From positions 46,891,718 through 46,955,717 of the forward strand of contig OX457039.1 in the NCBI GenBank assembly GCA_949752735.1: 64,000 nucleotides of DNA. The letters run 5' to 3'. Position numbers and translations under genes: made by a program. The notes beneath the pieces are model-generated. The model saw only the letters and a list, made by a program, of their open reading frames with translations. It did not search any database and was not told where the DNA came from. This DNA is from Lumbricus terrestris (Eukaryota; Annelida; Clitellata; Crassiclitellata; Lumbricidae). Shown here in pieces: positions 47,361-57,553 of this stretch (the stretch's first letter is position 1; the number at the start of each line of letters is the position of its first letter).

Positions 47361-47567
47361 GCACTGTCTGTTTGTCTGTCTATCTACCTGTCTGTCTGTC
47401 TGTCTCTCTCGTCACTCATGCAAACTGTGTGTACACAGCCTCTCCTCTCAATACTCTCTCCCTCTCTTTACTCTCCCTCTTCATCTTTGTTCTCTCATTT
47501 TCTATCAACTCTCTGGTTTCTTCTCACTTACTTATTTTCGCTTTCTCATGCACACACAAACGCGCGC

Positions 47568-47613
<46 letters not shown>

Positions 47614-47837
47614 CACACACACAACACACACACAACACACTCTGTCTCTGTCTCTCTCTTTCACTCTCATTTTGCGAATTATATAAACGTCACCAATTAT
47701 TGAATTGAAATTCGTTTAGTTGTCCTATTCAATGCTTCTTCAACACCCTTCAGCAGTCCTTTCATCTATCTCATTATATATAAGCCACTCACATTCGCTC
47801 TCTCTTCTCTTGTGTCTGTCACTGTGTCCCTCGCTTC

Positions 47838-47872
<35 letters not shown>

Positions 47873-47895
47873 CTCTCCCTCTCCATCCCTCTATC

Positions 47896-47929
<34 letters not shown>

Positions 47930-47930
47930 A

Positions 47931-47962
<32 letters not shown>

Positions 47963-47990
47963 TCTTCTATCTGTCTATCTCTCTCTTCGT
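47360..47990. repeat. (TCTG)n, (CA)n and (CT)n microsatellites
   Basis: TCTG units at 47365-47410, a CA run with ACAACAC interruptions at 47570-47640, and CT/CTGT runs at 47840-47985. Confidence 0.9.
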
Positions 47991-48067
47991 AGGATATATT
48001 TCGCCCCATGCACATAACCGTTGCATCTTAATTCAGTCTGATGGTCATCGTCGTCGTCGTCGTCTTT

Positions 48068-48390
48068 CTAGAGACAGGAGGCAGGCCAGGGTTTGTCTAA
48101 ATGTTGTTGAGCAAAAGGATTCTGTCCGTTCGGTGCGTGGAGTGGCATCATTCCCGAGTGGTGCATCCGAAGCGCGTGCAGGGGCGGCGGCGGAGGAGGC
48201 AGGGGCGGAGGGGGACCGCCCGGTGGTCCTCCGAAATGGTGGCAGGCGGCGTCTTGGGATCGAGAGACATCGCCCCCGCCGACGACGGACGGATCGAGTC
48301 CGGCCAACGACCTATCCGTTGTTCCGTTGGACGCCTGGAGGAACGACCCTTCGTGGAGCGACATGGAAGGAGGTGGATGAGGAGGAGGGA
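48068..48390 (-). CDS. C-terminal exon of Lhx1/Lhx5-type LIM-homeobox protein
   Basis: Acceptor GTTTTCCAG. Two bases (TC) complete the Val codon left by the homeodomain exon at 53057, so the two exons join in frame. It encodes 106 further residues and stops at TAG (48068-48070). The sequence is Pro/His/Gly-rich: PPPHPPPSMSLHEGSFLQ, a GGPPGGPPPPLPPPPPPLH run, then MMPLHAPNGQNPF. This is a low-complexity activation-type tail, as expected C-terminal of an Lhx1/5 homeodomain. The plus-strand frames here are shadows. Confidence 0.78.
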
Positions 48391-48659
48391 CTGGAAAACA
48401 TAAACAAAGTATTATTTAGTAGATGTATACGTTCAGCAGATAATTAATCAGAAAGTTCAACATTATACATAAAGGAACGGTGAAGCGAAAGAACCTCGGT
48501 GGTTCGGAAGACGATGCACTGCAGTCGCTATAAAATGCGTCAGACTGCTATGGAATATTTTGTCAAATTAATACACAGATTCGTAGTGCAATATATCACA
48601 TGGAACGGTACTAAATTATTGTTCCTGTTTGAATATGTGCGATTTATTTATCTAGCAGT

Positions 48660-48709
48660 GTGGTGGTGGTGGTGGTGGTGGTGGTGGTGGTGGTGGTGGT
48701 GGTGGTGGT

Positions 48710-48749
<40 letters not shown>

Positions 48750-48762
48750 GTGGTGGTGGTAG
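48660..48762. repeat. (TGG)n(CGG)n microsatellite, intronic
   Basis: About 18 TGG followed by about 10 CGG and more TGG. GC-rich and likely to form G-quadruplexes on the plus strand. Lies 270 bp inside the Lim1-type intron. Confidence 0.95.
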
Positions 48763-49024
48763 TGGAAATGATGCAGAAACAGCGGTGACAGTACAGTTAT
48801 ATTTACGAAATAAAACAGCCGCAATAGTGACTCAAATCGGATGAAGATCAGATACTATAATATTATTAGTAAACCTGTATGCGGAACTTAAACAAGACAA
48901 AGAAAGTGAAGTGCCAAAATCAAGACCCATCATAGCTATAGGCTGACCAAAACACAAAGTCTAGGACAGTTCAAGACATCGCATTAATATTCGATTTAGG
49001 CAGAGCTTTTAAAATAAACATTCA

Positions 49025-50207
49025 TTCATTCATTTCAAACACTTATATAGCGCTTCTTCAAGAGTATCTACTCAGAAGCGCTCCCGACCCAACCACGGTT
49101 AAAAAGAATAGTTTTAAGAGCAGAGTAGAACGTAGTCTCAAAGGCTCTAGGCACAAGACGTAGTTCCACAGGAAGCCCATTCCAGGTTATAGGGCCAACG
49201 ACAGAAAAGGCACGGTGCTGAGTAATAGAAGTGCGTGACCGGGGGACAAGAAGCTGAGCCTGTTTAGAAGAGCGGAGAGAGCCCCGGCGCTGGACGTTCA
49301 GGGTGGAGCAACAGAGCTCCTGCAAATAAACAGGGGCCACACCCGCGAGACAGCGCCAAACCAAGGAAGATAACCGGTAAGTGATCCTTTGTGAAAAAGG
49401 GAGCCAATGCAAGACATCCCGCATATAGTCAGTAACATGGCCGAATCTTGGGATGCGACCAACAAGGCGTGCCGCAGAGCGCAAGACCCGATCCAAGCAC
49501 CAACCCGAGTCACCGGAAGACCCACATAGAGGGCGCTGCAGTAGTCCAGACGAGAGATGACAAAAGAATGGACTAGCGTTAAGGCAGCATTGAAGGTTAA
49601 GGAGCGGAGCACCACTCTAAGCTGACGCAATTGGTAGTAGCAACTGCGGCATAGCAGGTTGATATGCCGCGTAAAAGTAAGTTCTTGGTCCAATGTGACT
49701 CCAAGATCCCGGACAGAGGAAGAGAAGGTAAAGTGAGGGAACTCTCGAGCAAGGACTTCCAGGTCAATTTTGGCGAGCTGCTGGCGTGTGCCAAACCAAA
49801 TAAATTGGGTTTTGGTAGAGTTTAGCCGAAGGCGATTGGAGGACATCCAGGCCTCCAAAGCCTCCATTGTCCGGCTCATGGCCCTAACAGTGGATAGGGC
49901 TGCTGGCGCAAGACAATGCAAATACGCTTGCAGGTCATCCGCATAGGATTGGCTCAGGACAGAAGAAGCGGCAAGGAGAGAACCAAGATCAGCAGTATAA
50001 ATAATATATAAGAGTGGGCCCAGGACAGAACCCTGGGGCAGGCCATACGGAGCAGGAACCCACGGAGTCCTGGTGGACGCGTAGACCACAGAGAAGGAAC
50101 GGTCGTGAAGGAAGGAGCCAAGCCAGTCGAGAAAGTTCCCATGCAGAAAGACCGAACGAGGTTGATAGGCGTTGAAACATTGAAACCATCTCACGTACCA
50201 ATGCCCC
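49025..50207 (-). mobile_element. LINE, CR1/L2-like, 3' 1.2 kb with reverse-transcriptase core
   Basis: On the minus strand the frame from 50207 reads the reverse-transcriptase palm: PYGLPQGSVLGPLLYIIYTA (block B) and SQSYADDLQAYL, with the catalytic YADD. It then reads SSVRDLGVTLDQELTFTRHI and SCYYQLRQLRVV. One frameshift lies near 49500, after which the frame at 49496-49068 gives LHWLPFSQRITYRLSS and RAFSVVGPITWNGLPVELR. It ends in the family tail (AGCGCTCCCGACCCAACC on plus) and ATTC repeats. 5' truncated. Intronic in the Lim1-type gene, same strand. Confidence 0.92.
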
Positions 50208-50391
50208 AACTTGCTTTTGTGCCATTGTATTCTATGCTCTATAGTCTATACGGTCATGTGGAGGGAACGAGAAACCGAGAGAGACAAGTAAAAACCAGGA
50301 TCGACAATAATATATAAGGGAATAGCTGATGGCGCAGAGCATGGATATGAGGGATGTTGCATGATAAAATCAGGGGCAGAGCAAATTGTAG

Positions 50392-51058
50392 GGTAGCACG
50401 ACATTTAATCCCGCGACACTTAATACCGCGACAGTTAATCCCGGACACTTAATCCCGGCGACATTTAATCCCGCGTCAGTTAATCCCGCGACACTTAATC
50501 CCGGCGAAATTTAATCCCGGCGACACTTAATCCCGCGACATTTGATACCGCGACACTTAATACCTGTACACACGTGAGTACGAATAATTGTACTACTGTT
50601 CAAAGTGTTCAGGTTTTCTGTTGTACATCTGTAGGCTACATAAAATTATACATCATAAAGGGTTTAAACAGGATTTGCTGAGTTCAGTCTACGATAGGGC
50701 AGTGACATGGAGGCGAATTTTGGCTGCAGTTTTATCGAATTTTACTGGTTTTATTGTATTTAACTGCAAAGGCTAAGCTCTTTTGAACAATACTCATTCA
50801 TTCATTTCAAGAATTTATATAGCGCACCTTCAAGAAAACCACTCAGAAGTGGTGAATATTGCTTTGAATATTGCTTTTATAGAATTTAACTTCTGAAAAT
50901 GTTATTTTACTTTCCCGGTATTAAGTGTCGCGGGATTAAATGTCGCCGGGATTAACTGTCGCGGGATTAATTGGTCGCGGGATTAAGTGTCGCGGGATTA
51001 AGTGTCCGGTGCGAACTGTCGCGGTATTAAGTGTCGCGAGATTAAGTGTCATGGAACC
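50392..51058. mobile_element. TIR element with arms of 15-bp tandem repeats
   Basis: The left arm (50392-50573) is about 11 degenerate units of CGACACTTAATCCCG. The right arm (about 50915-51058) is the inverse, AATCCCGCGACAC read in reverse as GTGTCGCGGGATT. The outer ends GGTAGCACGACATTTAATCC and, inverted, GGTTCCATGACACTTAATCT match. AATTGTAG flanks both sides (50384-50391, 51059-51066). The interior has no convincing gene and contains a LINE tail fragment at about 50795-50850. Superfamily uncertain; 8-bp duplications allow hAT or related. Confidence 0.85.
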
Positions 51059-51066
51059 AATTGTAG

Positions 51067-51441
51067 ACGTCATGTTAAGGCCACGTCGTTGGCGCACACC
51101 TCTGACGGAGGAGAGACCAAGAAGACGAATATCAAGATTCTAGGAATACGAGATGTTCAAACATAGCGCCGCCTATATACGTACACAATAGGGACTCATA
51201 TATAGAATGTCCTATATGGCTGAAAAAGCTTTCCACAGGAGCTGAAGTTGCAGGTGTGCCTAATATTATTTTGTTCATAAGAGGCTAGAGTATCTCACAT
51301 TTCTTATTTGTCACCGCGAGTGACCGCTACTTCAATTGACCAATACTTTCGTTCCGATACGTACATGCAGCTTCCAAAAGTTAAAATACGACCGCGAAAC
51401 GAAAACTTAGTCCCGTGACCCAGCATGCAACGCTGTAAAAA
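51067..51441. other. Intron sequence, nothing recognised
   Basis: No exon or repeat seen. Confidence 0.45.
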
Positions 51442-51449
51442 TGCATGAA

Positions 51450-51730
51450 CAGGGTCGGATTAAGAAGTGTGGGGCCTGTTCAGGAAATGTTTTGCGGATC
51501 TTTGGCCGAAAATTCTGATGACCTTTTTTAGTCGTTTGGTAGAAAATTTCATATAGGAGTCTAATAGTCTATACCGATTATCTCCCTCCAAAAACCCTTT
51601 TTTAGTCTTTGGTTGAAATTTGGTAAAAATCTAAAAACATTCGGAAATTTTTTCACCGCATGTGTGGGTCCCCTAAAGTGTGGGGTCCTTGTTCGGCCGA
51701 ACATTTTGAACATGCCTTAATCCGGCCCTG
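51450..51730. mobile_element. hAT-type MITE, third family
   Basis: It begins CAGGGTCGGATTAAGAAGTG and ends GCCTTAATCCGGCCCTG, an inverted pair. Flanks TGCATGAA and TACAAGAA agree at six of eight positions, so an old target duplication is likely. The interior includes TTCTGATGACCTTTTTTAGT. Non-coding. Confidence 0.85.
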
Positions 51731-51738
51731 TACAAGAA

Positions 51739-52670
51739 CGTCCATCAAAACCCGGATCTAACTTTATCCGAATTGTTCAACGTCACGAGTGGACAAACCA
51801 CTGCATCAATTGTTTTTAACGTAAACACAAAATTACAAAACGCAAGGAACCAACTAGTATTCGAACTCTCAGTCGCGTCAGAGATTTCGTCTGAAGATAG
51901 GAAGTGAAGAACTAAGTGAGATCGTCTAAAGAATTAGGACCAGGAAGATGGAATGAAGCTGTGGAGCATCGCGATTTGATTCGTTTAGGACGAGACAGAA
52001 TATAGACAGGGACTATGATGAGTGGATGGGGATCTGGGTAAGAAATAGGTACACATAGGCCTACGTCAGTGCAATTCGTGAATGCAAAATCCATCCGCAT
52101 CGTTCTACCTGACATTTGTTCGATGTAGCTATTGTAATTCATGAAAGCTGGATGGTAGAAATCACCACCGGCAACAACAACGCCATCTACATGTAGAGAA
52201 ACATCACAGCACTTATAAACAACATAAATACACGATAGAAGCCATTAAAGATTGAATCGCCTTGTGGCACCGTTGACCTATTATATATAGTTTCTTCAAT
52301 ATCGATAGCCTATAAATAATCAAGACATAATTTTGCAAACACCAACTATAGCGCTCGTGAATAAGCCAGCGCTTTTGGATAAGCTGCTCTTAGCCTTCGA
52401 GTGGCGCTTTGGAAATTTGGAGATTAAGATATTACGATTACGATATTAAGATTACGATTAAACAATCGCATGCATGAATACATATATGTCATTGGATTTA
52501 CACTTTACATGTGCCGTAGAGTATCTAATTACTTCTTTACTTACTCGTTTCGTTATTTACAAACATTCCTACTTATTTATTTGACGAAGACAATCAAGAG
52601 TAGAGAGATTCTAATCTATGAGCTACACGGTAATTGGTAAAATGTTAATAGCCTAACATAATTATAGTCT
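51739..52670. other. Intron sequence, nothing recognised
   Basis: ATTACGATATTAAGATTACG repeats briefly at 52430-52460. No exon seen. Confidence 0.45.
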
Positions 52671-52672
52671 AT

Positions 52673-52832
52673 GTAGGGACCTTGGCCAAGTCCTTTACTT
52701 GTAGTTGCATAGCGCTTCGGCGTGAAACTTCAATTCAGTGTCCGCACTGTCCGCACTGTAATCGGGACTCGGAAGCGCTTCTGAATAGTAAACTTGAAAG
52801 GGCGCTATAACAATTACACATACAAATATACG
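52673..52832 (+). mobile_element. SINE, 5' truncated
   Basis: Matches the body and tail of the SINE at 36023-36238 from GGGACCTTGGCCAAGTCC to AAGGGCGCTATAACA. The tRNA-like head is missing. It contains a small internal duplication (TGTCCGCACTGTCCGCACTG). Confidence 0.85.
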
Positions 52833-53056
52833 AAAGCGACGGTAAATATGAAGAATGGTGTCAAACGTAACGATGATGCCGTGTAATTGGTATCAGTGCT
52901 GTCTCTCAGTTCGCGGGGAGGGGGTGGAGATACAAACAGGCAAATAACTCCGTGGCAGCTGCTTTAGAAGTTTGAAGATTACGATTACGATAATCATCGT
53001 TATCATTACGATCATCATTATCACGACGTGACGCGAGACAAGAGCGAAAAGCCTAC

Positions 53057-53231
53057 CTGGAAAATATGGAAAACCGTTTGGAGGCATGAGTTGCGAGTCA
53101 TCGATGGAGTCGTGGTCTCCAGGACGGAAGGATCGCATTCGACGTGGACTTCGGAAGAACTGGCGCCGGGCTCCAAGGACATTGAGCTGCTTCATCCGGC
53201 GCTCCTTCGATCGACGATTCTGGAACCAAAC
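53057..53231 (-). CDS. lhx1/5-like: Lhx1/Lhx5-type LIM-homeobox gene, homeodomain exon 2
   Basis: After the acceptor CCTCCTTTAG it reads [19 protein letters not shown], then [14 protein letters not shown]. The homeodomain end [11 protein letters not shown] and the [13 protein letters not shown] extension are diagnostic of the Lhx1/Lhx5 (Lim1) class of developmental transcription factors, which bind DNA in the nucleus and use LDB-type co-factors through their LIM domains. The exon continues for about 25 residues and ends TTCCAG|GTAGGC in phase 1, matching the exon at 48390. The intron is 4.7 kb and full of transposons. The exons for LIM1, LIM2 and homeodomain residues 1-46 were looked for between 53232 and 64000 and not found, so they probably lie to the right of the window. 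The splice at homeodomain position 46/47 is the same as in the downstream gene. Confidence 0.9.
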
Positions 53232-53696
53232 CTAAAGGAGGAGGAACAGAAGAAGGTGGATGATGAAAAGGTGGCGGAGGAGGAAGATGAGGAGAAGGAG
53301 GAGGATAAGAGTTACAAAAGCATCACAACATTCCTATATCGTTATGTGTTATGTGTTTGCTGCAATGGACGATTAAATATTCATTCACATGTATGAAGCA
53401 TGTATTGTATACTATTGTATACTATATCTTTGCGCTTCCATTGTTTTTTCAGACTGTTTTTGTATCAGGTAGCCTAACAAATGTCATGTATCATGTATTA
53501 TGTATCATCTATCACAGTCAGACGATAACAATGCATTTTGTGAATGACTCAGTGTTGTCATAACAGAAAGCAATGCGAACAATGCATCGTTAAACTATAA
53601 TTAACGACTTACGAGACAAATTAGACCATCATTGCATGTGTTAATTTCTAAACTGCTGCGTCCTATTTACAAGTAACGTCATGAATAATAGGTCTA
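53232..53696. other. Intron sequence of the Lim1-type gene, nothing recognised
   Basis: GGAGGA/GAAGGA-rich next to the exon (the polypyrimidine tract in sense orientation), then AT-rich. Confidence 0.5.
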
Positions 53697-53842
53697 ATTA
53701 CATGGGTTTCTTAATAGGCCTAATTATATGGGTTTCTTAATAGGCCAAATTACATGGGCTTCTTAATAGGCCTAATTACATGGGCTTCTTAATAGGCATA
53801 ATTACATGGGCTTCTTAATAGGCATAATTACATGGGCTTCTA
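53697..53842. repeat. 26-bp minisatellite, about six copies
   Basis: Units TTACATGGGCTTCTTAATAG followed by GCCTAA or GCATAA. The junction recreates TAGGCCTA in the first copies. Confidence 0.92.
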
Positions 53843-53934
53843 GTTACAAGTGCGGCTGGTTAGATCCCAAGTCCAACTCTTTGGTTGCGTATCTCTCCAG
53901 AAATCAGCAGAGAATAAGTGAGGAACAAATCTGT

Positions 53935-54790
53935 AGATGAATACAACTGGATTGGAATAACAATAAGCGGACGGACAATAAACAACTTGCAATATACAGA
54001 TGATATCGTACTTGTCGCTACGTCAAAAGAAGCGCTCCAACAGCTGCTGGACAGAGTAAATGAGACATCTATCTAGGAAGTATGGACTGGAAATAAATAC
54101 GAAAAAAACAAAGGTGTTGGTAGTTGACAGAGCACACGAGGGGATCTCGATCACGTATAATGGTAAGATCTTGGAACAAGTGGAATCGTTCCGATACTTA
54201 GGAGCCATAGTGGAGAAAACTGGAGATGGAAACCGAGTAATAAGAGCCAGACTGGGAATGGCGAGTGTGGCCCTGGGATTACTTACGACGATCTGGAGAG
54301 ACAGAGCTATTGGAACTTGGTTGAAGATAAGACTTATGAGGACGCTGGTGTGGTCGGTGGCGTTGTACGGCTGCGAAACCTGGACTTTGAAAGCAGAGGA
54401 CAAAAGAAGAATATCAGCTTTCGAGATGACGACATAATAATAATAGGAAGATGCTGAGAGTCAGCTGGAAGTAGTATATATATATACAGAACAAACGAGT
54501 CTATACTGGAGGAGCTGAAGCCGGAACAGCGCCTAGCTGTTGGAGGAGGTGAAGGGAAGGAAATTGAATTATACTTTGGACCCATGAATCAGAGCGGACA
54601 AACTACCGGTTATGTGGATGGAAAAAGAGCCCGAGGAAGACCGAGAAGACGCTGGATGGACGATGTCGAGGAATGGATGGGGTTGTCGATGGCGGATGTT
54701 AAAAAGAGAGCGAGGGACAGAGAGGGATGGAGGATACTGACGTTGTTGGCTTTGGTCTCCGATTCGCAGCAATGAGGATGGTGGTCAAAA
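53935..54790 (+). mobile_element. RTE-like LINE, 3' part, decayed
   Basis: Reads ADDIVLVATSKEALQQLLD (reverse-transcriptase ADD motif), KYGLEINTKKTKVLVV, FRYLGAIVEKTGDGNRVIRA, LVWSVALYGCETWTLKAEDK and finally GRPRRRWMDDVEEWMGLSMA with a stop near 54773. This order, with the YGCETW block and the GRPRRRW..D C-terminus, is typical of RTE-group non-LTR elements. Frameshifts and stops lie near 54075 and 54440-54480. Distinct from the CR1/L2-like family here. Confidence 0.88.
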
Positions 54791-54849
54791 CGATGATGAT
54801 GAAATCATATATGTTTTGCAGACCTTCAAGTTGTTGCGCAACAGCCAAA

Positions 54850-55210
54850 CCATATCTCTGTCTCTCGCTCTGCATGTGTGTGTGTCTCTCCTTCTATCTT
54901 TCTCTCTTTCTATCTGTCTCTCCCTCTATCTATCTGGCTATGAGTCGGCGGCGTCTTTGATGTATTCATTCACGGTGATATTAGAAGGAAATTCACAATT
55001 TGGCTCTCGTTCGTCTAATGCCTCTCATATGGGACCAGATAAACATTCAATTCACTCAGCTTCCCTTAGAACTATCTGTCCGTCTGTAGCGCTCTACCTG
55101 TCTGTATGTGTGTGCCTGCCTGTCCGTCTGTCTGTCTGTTTGTATGTGTGTGCCGTGTCTGTCCGTCTGTATGTATGTATGTATGTGTGTCGTGTCTGTC
55201 TGTCTTGCTA
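54850..55210. repeat. CT- and TCTG-rich simple sequence
   Basis: CTCTCTTTCTATCTG units at 54880-54940, and GTCTGTCTG/GTATGTATG units at 55080-55205. Confidence 0.75.
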
Positions 55211-55329
55211 CATCCTTCACCTATACTGCTGTTTTGCACTCCGACCCTTGTGTAATCACCCTGTTCTCCAGCATTGTCCAACCTTCACTCCCCTGGAATC
55301 GATTCCTAGTCTGACTGACACAGCCATCG

Positions 55330-55935
55330 ACTCCAACGCACGTCCGGAGATGAAGAGGAAGAGTAGGGAAAGACAGAGGTGGAGGGATGGTGGATGGACA
55401 CGTGTGAGGAAGAAAGGAGAAGGAGGAGAAGATGGAGGAGGAGGAGGATGAGAAAGAGGAGGAGGAGAAGAGGAGGAGGAGGATGGGCAGATGCTGCATC
55501 TTCCGACAGCATCCGCACCGGAAGCCGAGTCTAAGCCGAATCGCACGGACATCCATCGCTGGCTGGATGGCTGGCTGGATGCACTTGTCGATCCGGTCAT
55601 GCAACGAGAGAGGAAAGCAAAGGAGGGAAAACACGACGGAAGACGGGCGGGTGGACCGACGGACGGACGGGCGGGCGGGCGGGCGGGTGGACCGACGGGC
55701 GGGCGGGCGGCGGCACGAGGCAAAGAAACGCCCTGGAGTTGGAGAAGGAGGAGGTGGTACGGTCCTCAGGGAAGAGCGAAGCCCACCCGGTTCCGACATG
55801 GAGGGAATAGATGGTGGATGCGCGTGGTTGCTGAGGAGGCAGAAGCGCTGGGCATATAACAGAAGGGAGAGCGATGCGTTGCCGCTTAAGCGATTGAGGA
55901 GGAAGAGGAGGAGGAGGTGGGTTGTTGATTCCGGC
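55330..55935. repeat. Purine-rich (GGA)n and (GGGC)n tract
   Basis: Mostly G and A on the plus strand with GAGGAGGAG and ACGGGCGGGCGGGC runs. A non-repetitive island at 55491-55610 (LHLPTASAPEAESKPNRTDI, then HRWLDGWLDALVDPVMQ) is open but not recognised. I do not call it a gene. Confidence 0.6.
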
Positions 55936-57335
55936 TGAGTCGGATTTCGTGTGTACCTCGGATAATCGTTTCCTTCCTTTGCCCGTTGTCTGTTTGGACA
56001 GCTTGCTCTAAGCGATGCAATGCAGTTTACGGTCGCTGAGGTGTGTAGTTGTCGACTTAAATGCTGTGTGTCTTGCATTGTGGGCGAGGAGTGTGTGGAG
56101 GAGGTAGGGAGGGAGGGAGGAATGGAGGGAGGGAGGAGCGATACATGCAGTGGCTTCTGATGGGAAGTGGGAGAAATGCATGGAGCGACTGCTACACGTG
56201 GTCGATCGACTGTTTGATGGTAAAGAGGGCGTGTACTTTCGGAGTTGGCTTGGAAAAGAGAGATGTGATGGTTTCGGAAGGTGTCAAAGAAGGCACCCTC
56301 TGATCATCGGTTGAATGAGTTGATCATGTTCTGAATTACAGGTGGAGCTTCGAGGCCGAAATAAAAAAAAACTTTTGCTGCTGCTGCTGCTGCTGCTGCT
56401 ACCGAATCAATTGTAGCATTCAGCATATACATCAGTGAAACATGCACCAAAGATTATCCTCATCAACGAGGAGGAGAAATTTTAGAATTACTGTAGGCCT
56501 ATATACGTGTATTGTAAATATTAGCGCTCATTATAATGATCACACGACAATGACGATGACGACAATAACGATTATGATTATGATGATCAAGAATATGATT
56601 ATGATTATGATTACGATGACTATCGATATATGAATTTCAAATTATCCACCAGAATGTCAGTCTGCCTATGATACTGCTTGTGGTTGTTGTCTCACGGTGT
56701 TTTATGTGAATTAATCAAAGTTATCATAATGCAAACTTTTGCATTAAATTTTGTTTTGGTTGTAAAGTTGTACAGAATCAACGTAATATTTGCTGTCGAT
56801 TTCTTCTGATGTGTTTAAGCAGATCTGATGATTAAGACAGCTGGGCACAAAAAATATGGCTATTGCATAATCCAACGATCTAATTCATGTCTACGTATGC
56901 GTGGCTCTCAGCGGAAATTGCGGAATCATTGTGAATAATGGAACTGCACACAAACTGTATTAACAGAGCAAAAATCAGCAGAAATATAGGCCAACAACTA
57001 ACTTGACGAGTTGAATTTCAATGCGGTAAATTATTTTACACAACTGCTCTCAATAATTATGGCGATAATAATGTTCTACTGAAGATTCGTAGAATAGCTG
57101 TTGTATCAGTATTGAGGGTACAAACAAAGACTCATGTTCAGCTCATGTTTTGCAAGTGCACACGACGCAACGAATGTCTATATGCTGTTGTGTTTTGCCA
57201 TCGAGAGAGATGTAGGCCTATCGTCCCCTCATATTAATTTCCCTTCATGCATGTTCATCGTATCTCTGCCTTTCGAGTGTCGTATACAATACATCGTCTA
57301 CACTCTACAGCATAGACGACGTACTTCGTATTCAT
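55936..57335. other. Non-coding, nothing recognised
   Basis: GGGAGGGAGG patch at 56105-56135, (GCT)n at 56378-56400 and an ATG/ATT-rich tract at 56545-56625. No supportable gene. Confidence 0.5.
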
Positions 57336-57337
57336 AG

Positions 57338-57553
57338 AGGCTTACGACCTTCCCGTTCATTTCTTCCCTCGACCGTCCATCGTCTATACGGGCCACCGTC
57401 GCCAGCGCCGCCGCCGCTTTAGCCGGACCGTCCGTCTACCCGTCCAGCGGCGGCAGCAGCAGCAGCAGCAGCCTGCCTCGGCCGTGGTCATCGGAAGACG
57501 ATTTCTGGAGCGATAAGGACGTGAACTACATGCAAGAGGAGCCAGCCGACTGA
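57338..57553 (+). CDS. Possible terminal exon, unrecognised
   Basis: An open frame of 71 codons ends at TGA 57551-57553. It passes through AGPSVYPSSGG, a Ser6 run from (AGC)n, then LPRPWSSEDDFWSDKDVNYM and QEEPAD. The mixed acidic/aromatic end is more protein-like than the surrounding simple sequence. Candidate acceptors are CTTTAG near 57422 and GTCCAG near 57446. I recognise no family and see no partner exon, so this is tentative. Confidence 0.28.
   Translation, partial: RLTTFPFISSLDRPSSIRATVASAAAALAGPSVYPSSGGSSSSSSLPRPWSSEDDFWSDKDVNYMQEEPAD

Noticed and set aside
48499..48762. Frame with a long poly-Trp and poly-Arg end
   Set aside because: Translation of (TGG)n(CGG)n in an intron.
53028..53396. 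122-codon plus-strand frame with acidic end
   Set aside because: It is the antisense of the Lim1-type homeodomain exon and its polypyrimidine tract.
55221..56078. 285-codon minus-strand frame
   Set aside because: Ser/Pro/Leu-rich translation of purine-rich simple sequence; no domain.
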